Shown here piece after piece: positions 10,301 to 18,769 of a stretch of DNA of 64,000 nt. The notes under the pieces are model-generated. The model was not told the origin of the DNA and did no database searches. It was given only the letters and a program-made list of their open reading frames with translations. Numbering within the stretch: position 1 is the first letter of the stretch; the number at the start of each line of letters is the position of its first letter. A program made the position numbers and the translations under genes. The DNA comes from Pseudomonas sp. LB-090624. Its GTDB lineage: Bacteria > Pseudomonadota > Gammaproteobacteria > Pseudomonadales > Pseudomonadaceae. The stretch is from assembly GCF_003205205.1 (NCBI RefSeq), contig NZ_QJRL01000008.1, positions 124,001 through 188,000 on the forward strand, written 5' to 3'.

Positions 10301-11311
10301 CTGCTCGGTGCTGGAATACACGTACGACGCGCCAGCTTGATAGAGGTTGTCCTTCCCCTTCGCCCAAGAGACCGAGCTGTTCCCCCCTATGAAGTTCTCG
10401 GCGCTGTAGGTATACTGCGTTTCGATCAACTTCTGCCCGCCCTGAGGGGCAAGCACGTGGCTCTTCACCCGCGGCAGCCGATCGACAGGCGCACCCGCTG
10501 GCAACTGATGGCCGGCATTATCATAGGTAATGGTCTCGACGCTGCCGGTCGGCGTGGCCACGTACTTCAGACAGTTCATGTCTTGCGTGCTCGCGTCCTT
10601 GCGGTAGTCAAACCGCCAACTGCCTTGGTCCTGGGTTGGCAGTACCACTTTCCTGACGTCCCTACCGGTCAATTGCACCGAGTAGGTCGCCCGCGACGGG
10701 CCGGTATTCGCTCGAGTGGCCACATGGAAGTTGTAGCGGTCGCGGTTAACGTATTCCACCTCCAGCAAGGATTTACCGGCCATGTCCTTTATGGACTTCA
10801 GGCACTGGTGAGTAATGCCCGGTGGAGCGGTGTAGTCCAACTCGATCCAATGCCCACTCTGCGCATAGACGCGATAGGGCAGCGCCACCTGCTTGCCATT
10901 ACTTGAGCGGACACGCAGGTGTTCCACCTGACCAGACTTGTGCACCACCCGATAATTATCGTCGTCGTCACGGTATAACTTGAAACTTACGAGTTTCTGT
11001 TCATCGATGACCGCCGGCTGGCTAGTGATGCTGGAAACGACGAACTGCTCGCCCGTATACAAATACAAGGTGCGGGTCTGGGGCATGTATTGGCTGAGGC
11101 TCATGTTCCAGCCATTGCCATAACCACTGTCTTCAGTGTTCAAAGGGTTGAAGGCCAGCTGCACAGGCAGTTCAGGCCCCTGTAAATGGTTGGCTGGCAC
11201 AGTGGGTAACTTTAGAGTAACGGTATATTGCCCCGTACGCGGATCGACACTGCTACTGATGAAACTCATGAAATTGAAGGCGTTGGAATGCACAACCGAT
11301 GTGACTGTCAT
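7322..11311 (-). CDS. RHS/YD-repeat protein without C-terminal core, 1329 aa
   Basis: The N-terminus (HSNAFNF, VDPRTGQYT, EDSGYGNGW) is shared with the RHS protein at 20077. From about residue 350 to the end there are dozens of YD repeats (for example YDALGQ-like and YDVFDRVVDKV units), which in this family wrap into a hollow beta-cocoon. Unusually, the protein stops at YDPLDRLAS plus a 24-residue tail. The RHS core box, the DPxGxxxxxNxYxY/DPSG self-cleavage region and a toxin tip are all missing. A terminator follows 12 bp after the stop, so this looks like a settled gene end rather than recent truncation. The ATG at 11311 is chosen over the 11359 codon because it aligns with the paralogue start. 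The gene is probably co-transcribed with the P47-like genes upstream. It might act as a shell or chaperone for another effector; this is inference. Confidence 0.88.
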   Translation of the reverse strand: MTVTSVVHSNAFNFMSFISSSVDPRTGQYTVTLKLPTVPANHLQGPELPVQLAFNPLNTEDSGYGNGWNMSLSQYMPQTRTLYLYTGEQFVVSSITSQPAVIDEQKLVSFKLYRDDDDNYRVVHKSGQVEHLRVRSSNGKQVALPYRVYAQSGHWIELDYTAPPGITHQCLKSIKDMAGKSLLEVEYVNRDRYNFHVATRANTGPSRATYSVQLTGRDVRKVVLPTQDQGSWRFDYRKDASTQDMNCLKYVATPTGSVETITYDNAGHQLPAGAPVDRLPRVKSHVLAPQGGQKLIETQYTYSAENFIGGNSSVSWAKGKDNLYQAGASYVYSSTEQLVVQDEVVRQIVRTYDRHHLMTRQVTEQLSDVLDYDKADEPEQQWYVTQTTTAYHGNANVEFALQPPYFQLPKQVTEQWRMRHDSTRQRSEVREYGYDDAGNQTLEVQANGVRTVSEYYQPGDNEEDCPPDPHGFVRHLKNRTVYPSPGFEAQPPAPILRTNYRYGRHGSVLPSRQRTLRRKVGEYWLQPKQEKLIELPANAWQPMQTTVRDTTFEYIANPSDSLLHGRLQAQAVVMHGKPEAMTLTEFEYDTLDNSTVLETLQTVIGFDDGEPVEGEAEPRNSTKQITLRQCVLINQPLLNLDDNEVEIAYEYDELSRVTKETVSPREPDYTAWRSYSYTLVAAEGQLARQTEVDVKGVATRAELDGMSRVVKTERHDADAQDEKRKVEFRTNYTADYDVFGNLVKEVQFDWMDEIDPDNPDGPVTRITLELPKTIKYDGWNQQYAEIGADGVMIVERTDLIGSSPSVQAVAVDSPRKEPRHANGPHPGQALADGPQALRTSWKQTPDGKIKGGKTMQWLNTFDHPIEVQRVDTKGKRISRHRYFYDGLGRSVREIDARGATERSVYDVFDRVVDKVLADGSTVHREYAQHSGEDLPTSIAVDGKLLGEQRFDGLDRMIESTTGGRKRVMHYLPGHRQASWVITPRNARIDYDYQPQLGEEPTQRRVSNSELNFRYNPFNARLEECIENGQTVLERDYFSTGKMKVEKRTVREDEPEAKTYIMQYHYSLLGRELAYVDVLGATQLYKYDTKGRLISTELGTTQAQFEYDELGRTKSYVTTDGAQRLGTFLLYDDFDREIERRFELQDEVQVLEQLYDAADALTERHLKTGDGATLRLENYWYDARARLEDYECRGELSPVDHYGKVISAQHFTFDELDNIKHLDTWSPDGTGGEEKDSVEYLFSNPLDPVQLTGITRAGTTVELHYDADGNLTTDEQGRTLTYNALGQLERVDLPDGEYALYAYDPLDRLASQGASAVVAPTEKEQATSSD

Positions 11312-11339
11312 CGTATTGATCTCTGGAAATTTACGTTCG

Positions 11340-11367
11340 GCGGTGGCTTGCCTAGGCAAGCCACCGC
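11340..11367. other. 28-bp perfect palindrome upstream of the coreless RHS gene
   Basis: The half-site GCGGTGGCTTGCCT (11340-11353) is followed directly by its exact reverse complement. It sits 29 bp upstream of the RHS start and 34 bp after the stop of the P47-like gene at 11402. In RNA it would form a stem of up to 12 bp. No T-run follows on either strand, so it is better read as an mRNA-processing or attenuation hairpin, or a protein-binding site, than as a terminator. Confidence 0.7.
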
Positions 11368-11401
11368 TCCGTGGCTTCAGCTATGCGGCTCCAGCTAGCG
11401 G

Positions 11402-14245
11402 CTACTGCAGATCAAGCATGAACTGGTTGCGATCCACCCCGCGATACATCACTCTCAGATAATGGCGGTTGCCTTCCTGATCGAGCAGACTGAACTTGAA
11501 CGGACGTAACAGGGTAGGCCGCACTTCTTCCTCGAAATCGTACAAGGCGTCAGCGTTATCCTTCAGTTGGTGCCGATAAGGGAAGTTTATTATCCGCGTC
11601 AGGCTGATCATCAAGGTATTATCAGGGGGAGCATGATTCAGGTGCAATGCCTTTAGTGGCACACCCCGATGTGCTGACATGACAACCAGCTGGGGATCAT
11701 AAATCATCTCTTCCTTCGAGTTTCCAAACACGTAGCCGCTGTAACTGCACAGCTCGTCCTCGTATTCCTCGGTCTCCCAGCGCATCACCGACAGGTTATC
11801 ATCATTCTCGACCCTCATCTCCACGAAGGGGATGATCTTCAGCTCCCTCATGATATGTTTCAAATACCAGTAGTCTATCGTTAGGGTCTTATAGCTGAAC
11901 GTATCATTCCCAACGTCCTCGCCTAATTGCTCGACCCGAATAGGTTCCTTGGACCAGTCAAAATCTGTAATGGCAACACCCGGCCGCATGATGCCGGTTA
12001 CCTTCACCTCGCCATCTTGTGGGCTTATTTCTTGCGAGGGTTGCCACAGCCCCCCTAGCCCCGCTTTCTTGAACATGGCGTATATCGTCACCTCCTGCGT
12101 AGCAGTGGTCTGTAGCCAGAAGTGCCTGATCAACTCGCCTTGTTGTTCCGCAGGTGCCCCCCCCTCAACAACGCCCGGCTGCGTTATCAACTTGCCGTTT
12201 TTTGTACGGCGCATCACCCAGGTTTCTGGCTTGCCTGCCCCTGGCTCGATACCAACATCCACGACATCTAACAGACCGCCTCCTTCAACATAAAAACCGA
12301 ACGTTGCCATATCGTCTTCGCCGATCGGATCAACAATCGAGTCCCCCTGAGTGGTGATAATGCTAACTTCCACCTGAATTTGCTGCATGCCGTTGGCGAA
12401 GCACCTAGGCGCCGATAATGTCTTGAGCGTGAAGCTCGATAGCGTCGCCCAGCCTGATGCGATTGACGACCGTGTGCCAGTACCCATGCCATCTTCGCCA
12501 TGTTCGACAATGGCGTACCCGAAAGCCAAGCCCATCAAGTCCACCATCACCACGCTTGCTGAAGACTCCGGCTTGAGCGGTGGGGTGTACAGCCCGTCAG
12601 GTGTGATCTCACCCTCGCCGACTACTGTCCATTCAATGTCAGCTTCCTGCAGGGTGGCTGGTGGTGTCTTACCCGCGGCCACCAATGCCTCGCGCCAGTT
12701 CAAGAAAGAGAACTGAATCGGTGCTTGCGCGTTCTCGCGGGGCACATGAAAGGGCTCAACGTACACGGCAGCGGGCGTGTGGACGATGACCACAGACGCC
12801 TCGGCGGACGACTGGATACCTTCGTTGTCGTACGTCACGCGTATTCGCTGACGCTGAATACCCGATGTGTGTTGTGCCGTGTATGTGAATGTCGCCTTGT
12901 TCCCGTTTTTATCCAACTTACCCAGTTCTTCGCCTTCGAGCGACCAGTCTACGGCCGCACCACCGCTCACGACGAACTCGATTGGCCCGTCACCGTTTGA
13001 CCAGTTGACGGTCTGTGGGGCAATGGTCAGGGGCTTGTCGGTTTCCACCACGAGTGCGGATGCAACCAAGGATTCGTCATCGTCCAAGGCATGACCCGTC
13101 ACCAGGATCATCTGTGTCGGCCTGGCGAAGTTTTCCCGGGCGGTCGCTTGATAAAGACCGTCATTCATCGTGCCCGTCGCCCGCGGTCGGAATAAATTGC
13201 GCGCCTGCCATTCAACCCCCCCGCTGCCGCCTGACAAAGCGAACGACTGTTTGTGAGCAGCCCCCAGCGTGGAGATGGCAGGCTGCACTTCACGACTGAG
13301 CGCGCCACGTGCCAGCGACCCGAAACTTACCGAGGCATCAGCCAGCAGGTGGGTTTCACTCAAGGCCACTCGACGGTCATTGCCCAGCGCTAACCAGCGC
13401 ACTACATCGGCTGGCTCGCCCAGCTTGAGTTCCTGCATAATGGGTGGCGTAAGCAGCATGACGTCGGTGCTGGCTTCATTGGGCAACGGATAAGGGTAGG
13501 GTTGCGACGGCATATTACCCCCCTTGAAATCCACCCCTTTTTGCATGAACACTACCAGTGCACCATCACCCTCAAAGCCTGGGGTTGCCGCCCATGGCGC
13601 GGGAAGGGTTATCAAGGCCCCCTTGCGCAGGTCCAACGGCTCATAGTTGCGCAAGTTGAACGAGCCCATTCTCAAGACCCTGCGCTCTTCGTTCTGTTGA
13701 ACCAACCACTGGCCCAGGCGTTTGCCAATTTGGGTGCGTTCGTAGTTGTCAAAACCAAGGTTGCAGCCATAACGACTGGCCTGGGCGATGTCGATCACGA
13801 TCTCTTGCTTCATGCTGATCGGGTCTAACCGCAGTTCGAATTTGCACTGCGCCTCCAGGTAGAAGCCCTGTGTTTCGCGAATAGTGAAGCTGCGATGCAA
13901 ACGAGGCGGTTGGCCGGCCAGCTGAAACCGGTAGCGGAAATCGCCAGCCAACAGGTTCATGCGTACGGTGACGAGCCGGTCTGTCGACACAGCGCCCTCG
14001 AACGATACGTGTGCTGCGCCCAGGACCAATCCCTCGATCTCGATTATCTGCTCATTGCCTTCATTGATCGAGAAGGCATCATCAAAAGGCTCGAGATAAG
14101 TCAGTTTGCCCAACGACTGCAAGTAGTGGTCCTGCAGCGAAGTATTCAACGCCTTGCGGCTGAGCGCCATCACGGCGCCCCAACCGAAGAACCGATCTTC
14201 CTCACTTAATCGCTGTAATAGCGCCGATGTAGAGAACGGATTCAT
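11402..14245 (-). CDS. P47/OrfX-like (TULIP) protein with Ig-like domains, 947 aa
   Basis: The N-terminal 390 or so residues follow the layout of clostridial P47/OrfX2: an opening W-containing motif (GWGAVMALSRKALN), a long beta-rich lipid-binding-type region, then LITLPAPW, a GDGALVVFMQ strand and a PYPLP segment followed by a strand equivalent to the LLISxxxF motif. The match is by pattern only and is an inference. Residues about 400-620 hold two Ig-like modules (for example VNWSNGDGPIEFVVSGG, and IEWTVVGEGEITPDGLYTPP with a G-x-Y-x-P turn). The C-terminal third is a separate domain without recognised relatives. No signal peptide is present. The start overlaps the stop of the next P47-like gene by four bases (ATGA), which implies translational coupling. 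P47 proteins accompany toxin genes in clostridia; the RHS gene downstream makes a toxin-accessory role plausible. Confidence 0.65.
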   Translation of the reverse strand: MNPFSTSALLQRLSEEDRFFGWGAVMALSRKALNTSLQDHYLQSLGKLTYLEPFDDAFSINEGNEQIIEIEGLVLGAAHVSFEGAVSTDRLVTVRMNLLAGDFRYRFQLAGQPPRLHRSFTIRETQGFYLEAQCKFELRLDPISMKQEIVIDIAQASRYGCNLGFDNYERTQIGKRLGQWLVQQNEERRVLRMGSFNLRNYEPLDLRKGALITLPAPWAATPGFEGDGALVVFMQKGVDFKGGNMPSQPYPYPLPNEASTDVMLLTPPIMQELKLGEPADVVRWLALGNDRRVALSETHLLADASVSFGSLARGALSREVQPAISTLGAAHKQSFALSGGSGGVEWQARNLFRPRATGTMNDGLYQATARENFARPTQMILVTGHALDDDESLVASALVVETDKPLTIAPQTVNWSNGDGPIEFVVSGGAAVDWSLEGEELGKLDKNGNKATFTYTAQHTSGIQRQRIRVTYDNEGIQSSAEASVVIVHTPAAVYVEPFHVPRENAQAPIQFSFLNWREALVAAGKTPPATLQEADIEWTVVGEGEITPDGLYTPPLKPESSASVVMVDLMGLAFGYAIVEHGEDGMGTGTRSSIASGWATLSSFTLKTLSAPRCFANGMQQIQVEVSIITTQGDSIVDPIGEDDMATFGFYVEGGGLLDVVDVGIEPGAGKPETWVMRRTKNGKLITQPGVVEGGAPAEQQGELIRHFWLQTTATQEVTIYAMFKKAGLGGLWQPSQEISPQDGEVKVTGIMRPGVAITDFDWSKEPIRVEQLGEDVGNDTFSYKTLTIDYWYLKHIMRELKIIPFVEMRVENDDNLSVMRWETEEYEDELCSYSGYVFGNSKEEMIYDPQLVVMSAHRGVPLKALHLNHAPPDNTLMISLTRIINFPYRHQLKDNADALYDFEEEVRPTLLRPFKFSLLDQEGNRHYLRVMYRGVDRNQFMLDLQ

Positions 14246-16608
14246 AGCTCACACTCCTGCAAGCTCAGTAATGTAGCGAGGGGGAGTGGAATAATGACGA
14301 AGTTCCACAATGTGATGAAGCCGCCGTCATAAAATGCAGCCACGGCAATATAATGCTCCCCTCCGGCAGCCGGTGGGGTGTACTTTCCAGACGGGCTCAA
14401 GTCGCCCTTACCACTCAGCTTGTACCAATTGACAGGCGACAGTTCCATATCAGTGCCGTCGTTTTTTGTCGCCCAAAAGGAAAATTGTATTCCATCCTCC
14501 TCTTCGGTGTATTTGAAGAAGCAATTGGGTGTGGCCAGTTTTGGAAGAAACATTTCGCATAGGGTTGGTGGACCGTCGCCCTGTTTGACTTCTATCCTGT
14601 CGATGCGAATCGATTGGTCCAGCTCATTCGCGCCATCATCCGGGAACTCTGTTGGGGGATAATAGACTCGTGCATCCTGAACGTCGGCATTTTCATCCAA
14701 CTCCAACCTACCTCCGGCATTGCCGGAGATAGTCCAATCAAGTGCCTGCTTGTTGGCGCTACCGGCCCAGACCACATACCCTGCATTTGGGTCGCCTTCC
14801 AGGGTCAGGTTGACCGTGTTGACCATAGGGAATACCGAAACCGAAGAGGCAACCACATGGACCATGGCCTTGGCGGACCAGTCGCCTTTGCTGGCCGTTA
14901 CAATCACTCGCCGGTAAGCGAAGTTGAAACTGGCCGCCGTTGGGGCTCGATAGATACCGTTCTCGATTGCCCCCACGTATTCTTCACCTGTCGGGTCACC
15001 CTCCAGCGCGGCCACGGACCATTGCACGCCCTCCAAGGGAGGGATCACCTCGAAGGTAAAGGTGCCATTGGCCACCACGACGGGTTCATTGTTAGACAGT
15101 CGGTTGGTTGTCAGCTTCGGGCCCAAGTCGCCCAATGCCGTCAAGTCACCGGGTTGACGAATGACGCGAGGCACCACCACCGATTCGTCTGCGAACAGAA
15201 GGCCATTGAGACGAAACGCGTCAATGGAAAGTGAAACGTTATCGAGTTCCGTAGCTAGTTGTTCCAGCTCCATGACAGGCATATTATAATTTGCGAGAAA
15301 ATCGTCCAAAACCGGTTTCAGATTATCGTGCCCCGTTCCGCCTTGGGCCTCAGTTGAGAATTTTTTTTCAATGTCAGTTTGAATCCGGATCACAGAGCGT
15401 CCGGCCTGATCTTTAGCTAGCACTGGAGTGAACCTGCACTTTAAGTCCCAGTCAATCAGAACGGTAGCTTCATACTCATGCTCTACCCACCCGCCCGCGG
15501 TAAAAATTGTTTCGGCCGCAAGTCCCCGCGTCTCGACACGGCCGGTCCACTTTATCTCCATCGCCCCACTGACCAACGAGAAAGACCATGGGTTGCTACT
15601 GGCAAAGGGAATTTCAACACCCTCTACACCCGCGCCCGGCTTCGCCCCAGGCATAACTATGGGTAATGCATCACCACTATTAACCCCCCCTCCCGTAGCC
15701 TGGTACCGCATGAAATTTCCTGCGACGACACCTTGATATTCGAGCGTCTCGAACATTTTTAAACCTTCGATCGTCTTGAGCAGCATACGGCTGACGACCT
15801 GCTCAAAGCTAATAACCAAATTACTCGAATAACCCTCCGGCAAAAAATAGGGCAAGCTGTCTTTCCCAGAGGGGATATCACCAGATCTTTCATCCAAACC
15901 AATGAGCACCAGCACCTCACCATCGCCAAAATTATCGGCGCCACGTACAGCCGCACCGCGCGCCGGCCGCGTCAAAACTCGAAAATCCCCAGGTTGTAAA
16001 GCGTCCTCGGGGTTCGGGCGCAACTCACCCAACGTGAATTTTTTCTGGGGATCTTGCAGTGTTTCAAGCCATTTATGAAGGTGTTCGCCCAGTTTTCCCG
16101 ATTCGAGTCGGGTATCGACGCCGGTGAAAAGAAAACTCGTGGCCCCATTGCCTGCCAGGTCAAGCTCCACCGAACCCTTACTGGTCACATGTCCCGGCGC
16201 ATTCACTAAAAAAATAGTCATCGTCATGATCGGCCCGACAAGGCCATCAATAAAGCCTAAACGTTTAATCTCGGCGCGCTGCGTCCCTTGCGTAGTTAAG
16301 GTCTCGTACACAAAGCCCCCGACAGTTCGCATCACGCAGCGGGCTCGTCCATCGCTAAGAACGGCCCCATCAAACCACAGGCGCGGCGAGTCGAATTGTA
16401 CATCGCGCAAATGATGCACAGTCCCTCCCGTCCCCAAAAAACTATCGTAAGGCGGAATAATCGACGCAGTATTGAAGCGAGAGATATAGTCCTGCAGCAA
16501 TAGATAGTTGGTCTTGTCACGATCGAATGCGGCGATCACATCCCATCTAAGCGTTTGAGATTGCTTTGCCATTTCTTTTAAAAAATCGTCCAGCGATTGC
16601 TTGCTCAT
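14242..16608 (-). CDS. P47/OrfX-like (TULIP) protein with Ig-like domains, 788 aa
   Basis: The N-terminus carries LRWDVIAAFDRDKTNYLL, close to the W-D-x-V-x-A...N-x-x-L opening of P47 proteins. About residues 185-300 carry the rest of the family pattern: FTLGELRP, LQPGDFRVLTRP, GDGEVLVLIGLD, LPYFLPEGYSSNLVISFEQ. Residues about 490-788 are three Ig-like modules with the turn G-x-Y-x-P (GIYRAPT, GKYTPPA) and a strand such as VQWSVAAL or DWTISGN before each. The protein ends in VIIPLPL, as does the 62147 paralogue (VIVPVPL). The start at 16608 has GGAG eight bases upstream. The gene lies 59 bp after the Ig-like gene at 16668 and is coupled to the 947-aa gene. Assignment to the P47 family is by motif pattern, without an alignment. 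Confidence 0.67.
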   Translation of the reverse strand: MSKQSLDDFLKEMAKQSQTLRWDVIAAFDRDKTNYLLLQDYISRFNTASIIPPYDSFLGTGGTVHHLRDVQFDSPRLWFDGAVLSDGRARCVMRTVGGFVYETLTTQGTQRAEIKRLGFIDGLVGPIMTMTIFLVNAPGHVTSKGSVELDLAGNGATSFLFTGVDTRLESGKLGEHLHKWLETLQDPQKKFTLGELRPNPEDALQPGDFRVLTRPARGAAVRGADNFGDGEVLVLIGLDERSGDIPSGKDSLPYFLPEGYSSNLVISFEQVVSRMLLKTIEGLKMFETLEYQGVVAGNFMRYQATGGGVNSGDALPIVMPGAKPGAGVEGVEIPFASSNPWSFSLVSGAMEIKWTGRVETRGLAAETIFTAGGWVEHEYEATVLIDWDLKCRFTPVLAKDQAGRSVIRIQTDIEKKFSTEAQGGTGHDNLKPVLDDFLANYNMPVMELEQLATELDNVSLSIDAFRLNGLLFADESVVVPRVIRQPGDLTALGDLGPKLTTNRLSNNEPVVVANGTFTFEVIPPLEGVQWSVAALEGDPTGEEYVGAIENGIYRAPTAASFNFAYRRVIVTASKGDWSAKAMVHVVASSVSVFPMVNTVNLTLEGDPNAGYVVWAGSANKQALDWTISGNAGGRLELDENADVQDARVYYPPTEFPDDGANELDQSIRIDRIEVKQGDGPPTLCEMFLPKLATPNCFFKYTEEEDGIQFSFWATKNDGTDMELSPVNWYKLSGKGDLSPSGKYTPPAAGGEHYIAVAAFYDGGFITLWNFVIIPLPLATLLSLQECEL

Positions 16609-16667
16609 TTAACCATTCTCCGTTGACAAAAGATCTTTCTATGCCTGTTGGATACACAGAAGCGGGG

Positions 16668-18512
16668 TCAATCTATGATCATTACCCTGCCATTCGGCAC
16701 TACGTGGAATGATTCGCCGTCATCGAAACTGATCGTTGCCCACAAGTGCAGCTCAGTGCTGCTCCTTAAGTTTTTCACGTCAGCCAAAGGAACCGTCGCT
16801 ACCACCATCTGTTGGTTGACGTCATCAACTTCAACTTTCACGGCGTCACGTATGGTTTTTTCGTAACTAACACCCGTCGCCAGCATGCCGGTGACCTTTA
16901 GGGTCACTGTGTTACCCACCGCCATGAATGGCCAGACAGGCAGCACAATGTAAGGGTCTGTCACCAATGTCTTTTTTGAGAGCTCGCCGTTTGCTTCCGC
17001 ATCATCACAGAACGCCGGATGGTATCCACCTGGCGGCACTGGCTGGATTCTTAACCGCAACGCATCCGAAGTGAGTTCGCCCTCATTGGTGACGAGGGTG
17101 TAGGTCACCGGAAAGCGCTTGAGCGAACTCGCCTTGTTCTGCTCCATGTTGGCCGCGATGTAGTCGGGGGGTATCGTGAAGAACAACGGGGCTAACGGGT
17201 CATCAGGCTCTTCGACCGTCACGTTGCCGGCGTAGGCATTGCCTTGCCAGTTCACTTTGATGCGGTCCCCTTCCCTTACCCCACTGCTAGGGACCTCTAC
17301 CTTGGCCCCCTTGTCGAACTGGATGGCGGACCCTACAGCCCCGTCGTTCTCCGCTGTGGTAGGGGTTACGTTCGGTGGCAAAAGGTGCCCGCGCACGCGC
17401 TCGACCTTGAACGACAACGGCTGCGAATTTATCGCCCAGCCCTGGCGCGCAATCTGGAAAAACACGTCAACGTCATCGCCAACACTGACGTCCAGTGACG
17501 CGGGGCTCACGCCGAACTGCATGACGCCATTCGGCTGGCTGCTGGCATCCAGACGCTGCACCATGACGTGGCGGTTATCCACCGTGTCGCCTAGCCAGTG
17601 GCACAGCACTACGTCACCGGCTTTGGCCCGCGCGGGGCACTTAGCCTTTATCACAAGCCCGGTCTTGAAGGCCTCCGGGTCCAGCACATCGCCCGAGAAA
17701 CCTACGATCTCCATGGGCGGCAGGTAGGGTTCGGTGGCAGCGACCTCTAGTACTTCGAACGTTTGAGTCGGCGAGCGCAGCGCGATTTTGCTGCCCTTCA
17801 ATATGATGGTGTAGTGAAGGTCGATGCTACGGCCTTTAAAATCACGCAACTGGCTCCTGGAGATCGGGCCGCTCAGCACAGCCGCTGCACCACCTTCCTT
17901 AGGTGAAACGTTGAACTCCTTCTCAACTGGCGTGCCGCTATCGTCCTCGCCATTGAGCACCACCTTGACCACATCACCTATTTGCAAAGCCTGGTAGTAG
18001 GGGATGATCACGGTGACACCCGACCCCAGCGCACTGTAGTCAATGACACGATCATGGGATTCGAGCACTTGCACCACCGGCAGTTGCTCATCCCATTCGG
18101 GTCTTTCGACTAAACCCACCAAACAGTGCAGCCGCAGCGACTCAGGTTGCGGGTTACCCTCCCAATCACGCACCTGATAGGAATAAAACGCCGCCCCACC
18201 CCTGGCCCACAGAAGTGTGTCTTTTTCGATATTCACCCGTTGGCCCAGAACCGGATCAGGATTAAAGACCGGCGTGGCCGACTTGGTGTCGTCGAACGGC
18301 TGGCCCTGCCCATCAGTGCCTCGCCATATCACGGTGATGGTATCGCCATCATGGATTCCGGGATAATTGACATAAGTATCAAGATCCCCCTCCAACGCAT
18401 CCACATCGATTTCACGCCTGTCCGTCAATGTCGGAATAAACGGCAACGGTGGATTGATCATTTGGGTGCCGGTGGCGGCACGCCCGCCATCTCTCTGATT
18501 TTTCAGGTTCAT
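16668..18512 (-). CDS. Ig-like repeat protein, 614 aa, first gene of the minus-strand array
   Basis: This is a third member of the Ig-like set (with 1202 and 5102). The ATG at 18512 is chosen because GGAG lies nine bases upstream. After a short polar N-terminus it consists of about five beta-sandwich modules, each with a strand containing an aromatic pair: DTITVIWRG, DVVKVVLNG, DVVLCHWLGD, DRIKVNWQGN, NTVTLKVTG. The C-terminal module ends with ELHLWATISFDDGESF, matching VYFVWTTVSLDGGQTW-like ends in the 498-aa paralogue, so the two share their last domain. No signal peptide or membrane segment is seen. It is divergent from the secreted repeat protein at 18770; the 257-bp gap between them must hold both promoters. 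Function is unknown. Confidence 0.72.
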   Translation of the reverse strand: MNLKNQRDGGRAATGTQMINPPLPFIPTLTDRREIDVDALEGDLDTYVNYPGIHDGDTITVIWRGTDGQGQPFDDTKSATPVFNPDPVLGQRVNIEKDTLLWARGGAAFYSYQVRDWEGNPQPESLRLHCLVGLVERPEWDEQLPVVQVLESHDRVIDYSALGSGVTVIIPYYQALQIGDVVKVVLNGEDDSGTPVEKEFNVSPKEGGAAAVLSGPISRSQLRDFKGRSIDLHYTIILKGSKIALRSPTQTFEVLEVAATEPYLPPMEIVGFSGDVLDPEAFKTGLVIKAKCPARAKAGDVVLCHWLGDTVDNRHVMVQRLDASSQPNGVMQFGVSPASLDVSVGDDVDVFFQIARQGWAINSQPLSFKVERVRGHLLPPNVTPTTAENDGAVGSAIQFDKGAKVEVPSSGVREGDRIKVNWQGNAYAGNVTVEEPDDPLAPLFFTIPPDYIAANMEQNKASSLKRFPVTYTLVTNEGELTSDALRLRIQPVPPGGYHPAFCDDAEANGELSKKTLVTDPYIVLPVWPFMAVGNTVTLKVTGMLATGVSYEKTIRDAVKVEVDDVNQQMVVATVPLADVKNLRSSTELHLWATISFDDGESFHVVPNGRVMIID

Positions 18513-18769
18513 GCAGTTGAACTCCACAGGTTTGAAGTCTTTTTACCCCGTGATTCAACACCTGCCTACTAGCAGAAATAACAGGTAGCGGCTGATACCC
18601 CGGGGGGCAGCGAGCAGCAGGTACCTGGTATTTCTATCAGGTGCGCGAATGAGCGCGTGCTTTTACTCTCCAGATTCGTAGCACTCGACACGTGGCCGAG
18701 CGACCACGGCGCCACCCGCAGTTCAGGCTTATTACTTCGATAGCAAGCCCCCCGTCAGGAGACATATGT
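18513..18769. promoter_or_regulatory. divergent intergenic region driving both arms of the toxin array
   Basis: This 257-bp gap separates the minus-strand array from the plus-strand unit, so it should carry two promoters. I see no convincing -35/-10 pair. It contains the palindrome CAGGTACCTG (about 18618-18627) and several copies of CAGGT/ACCTG, which could be operator half-sites. AGGAG at 18757-18761 serves the start at 18770. Confidence 0.35.
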
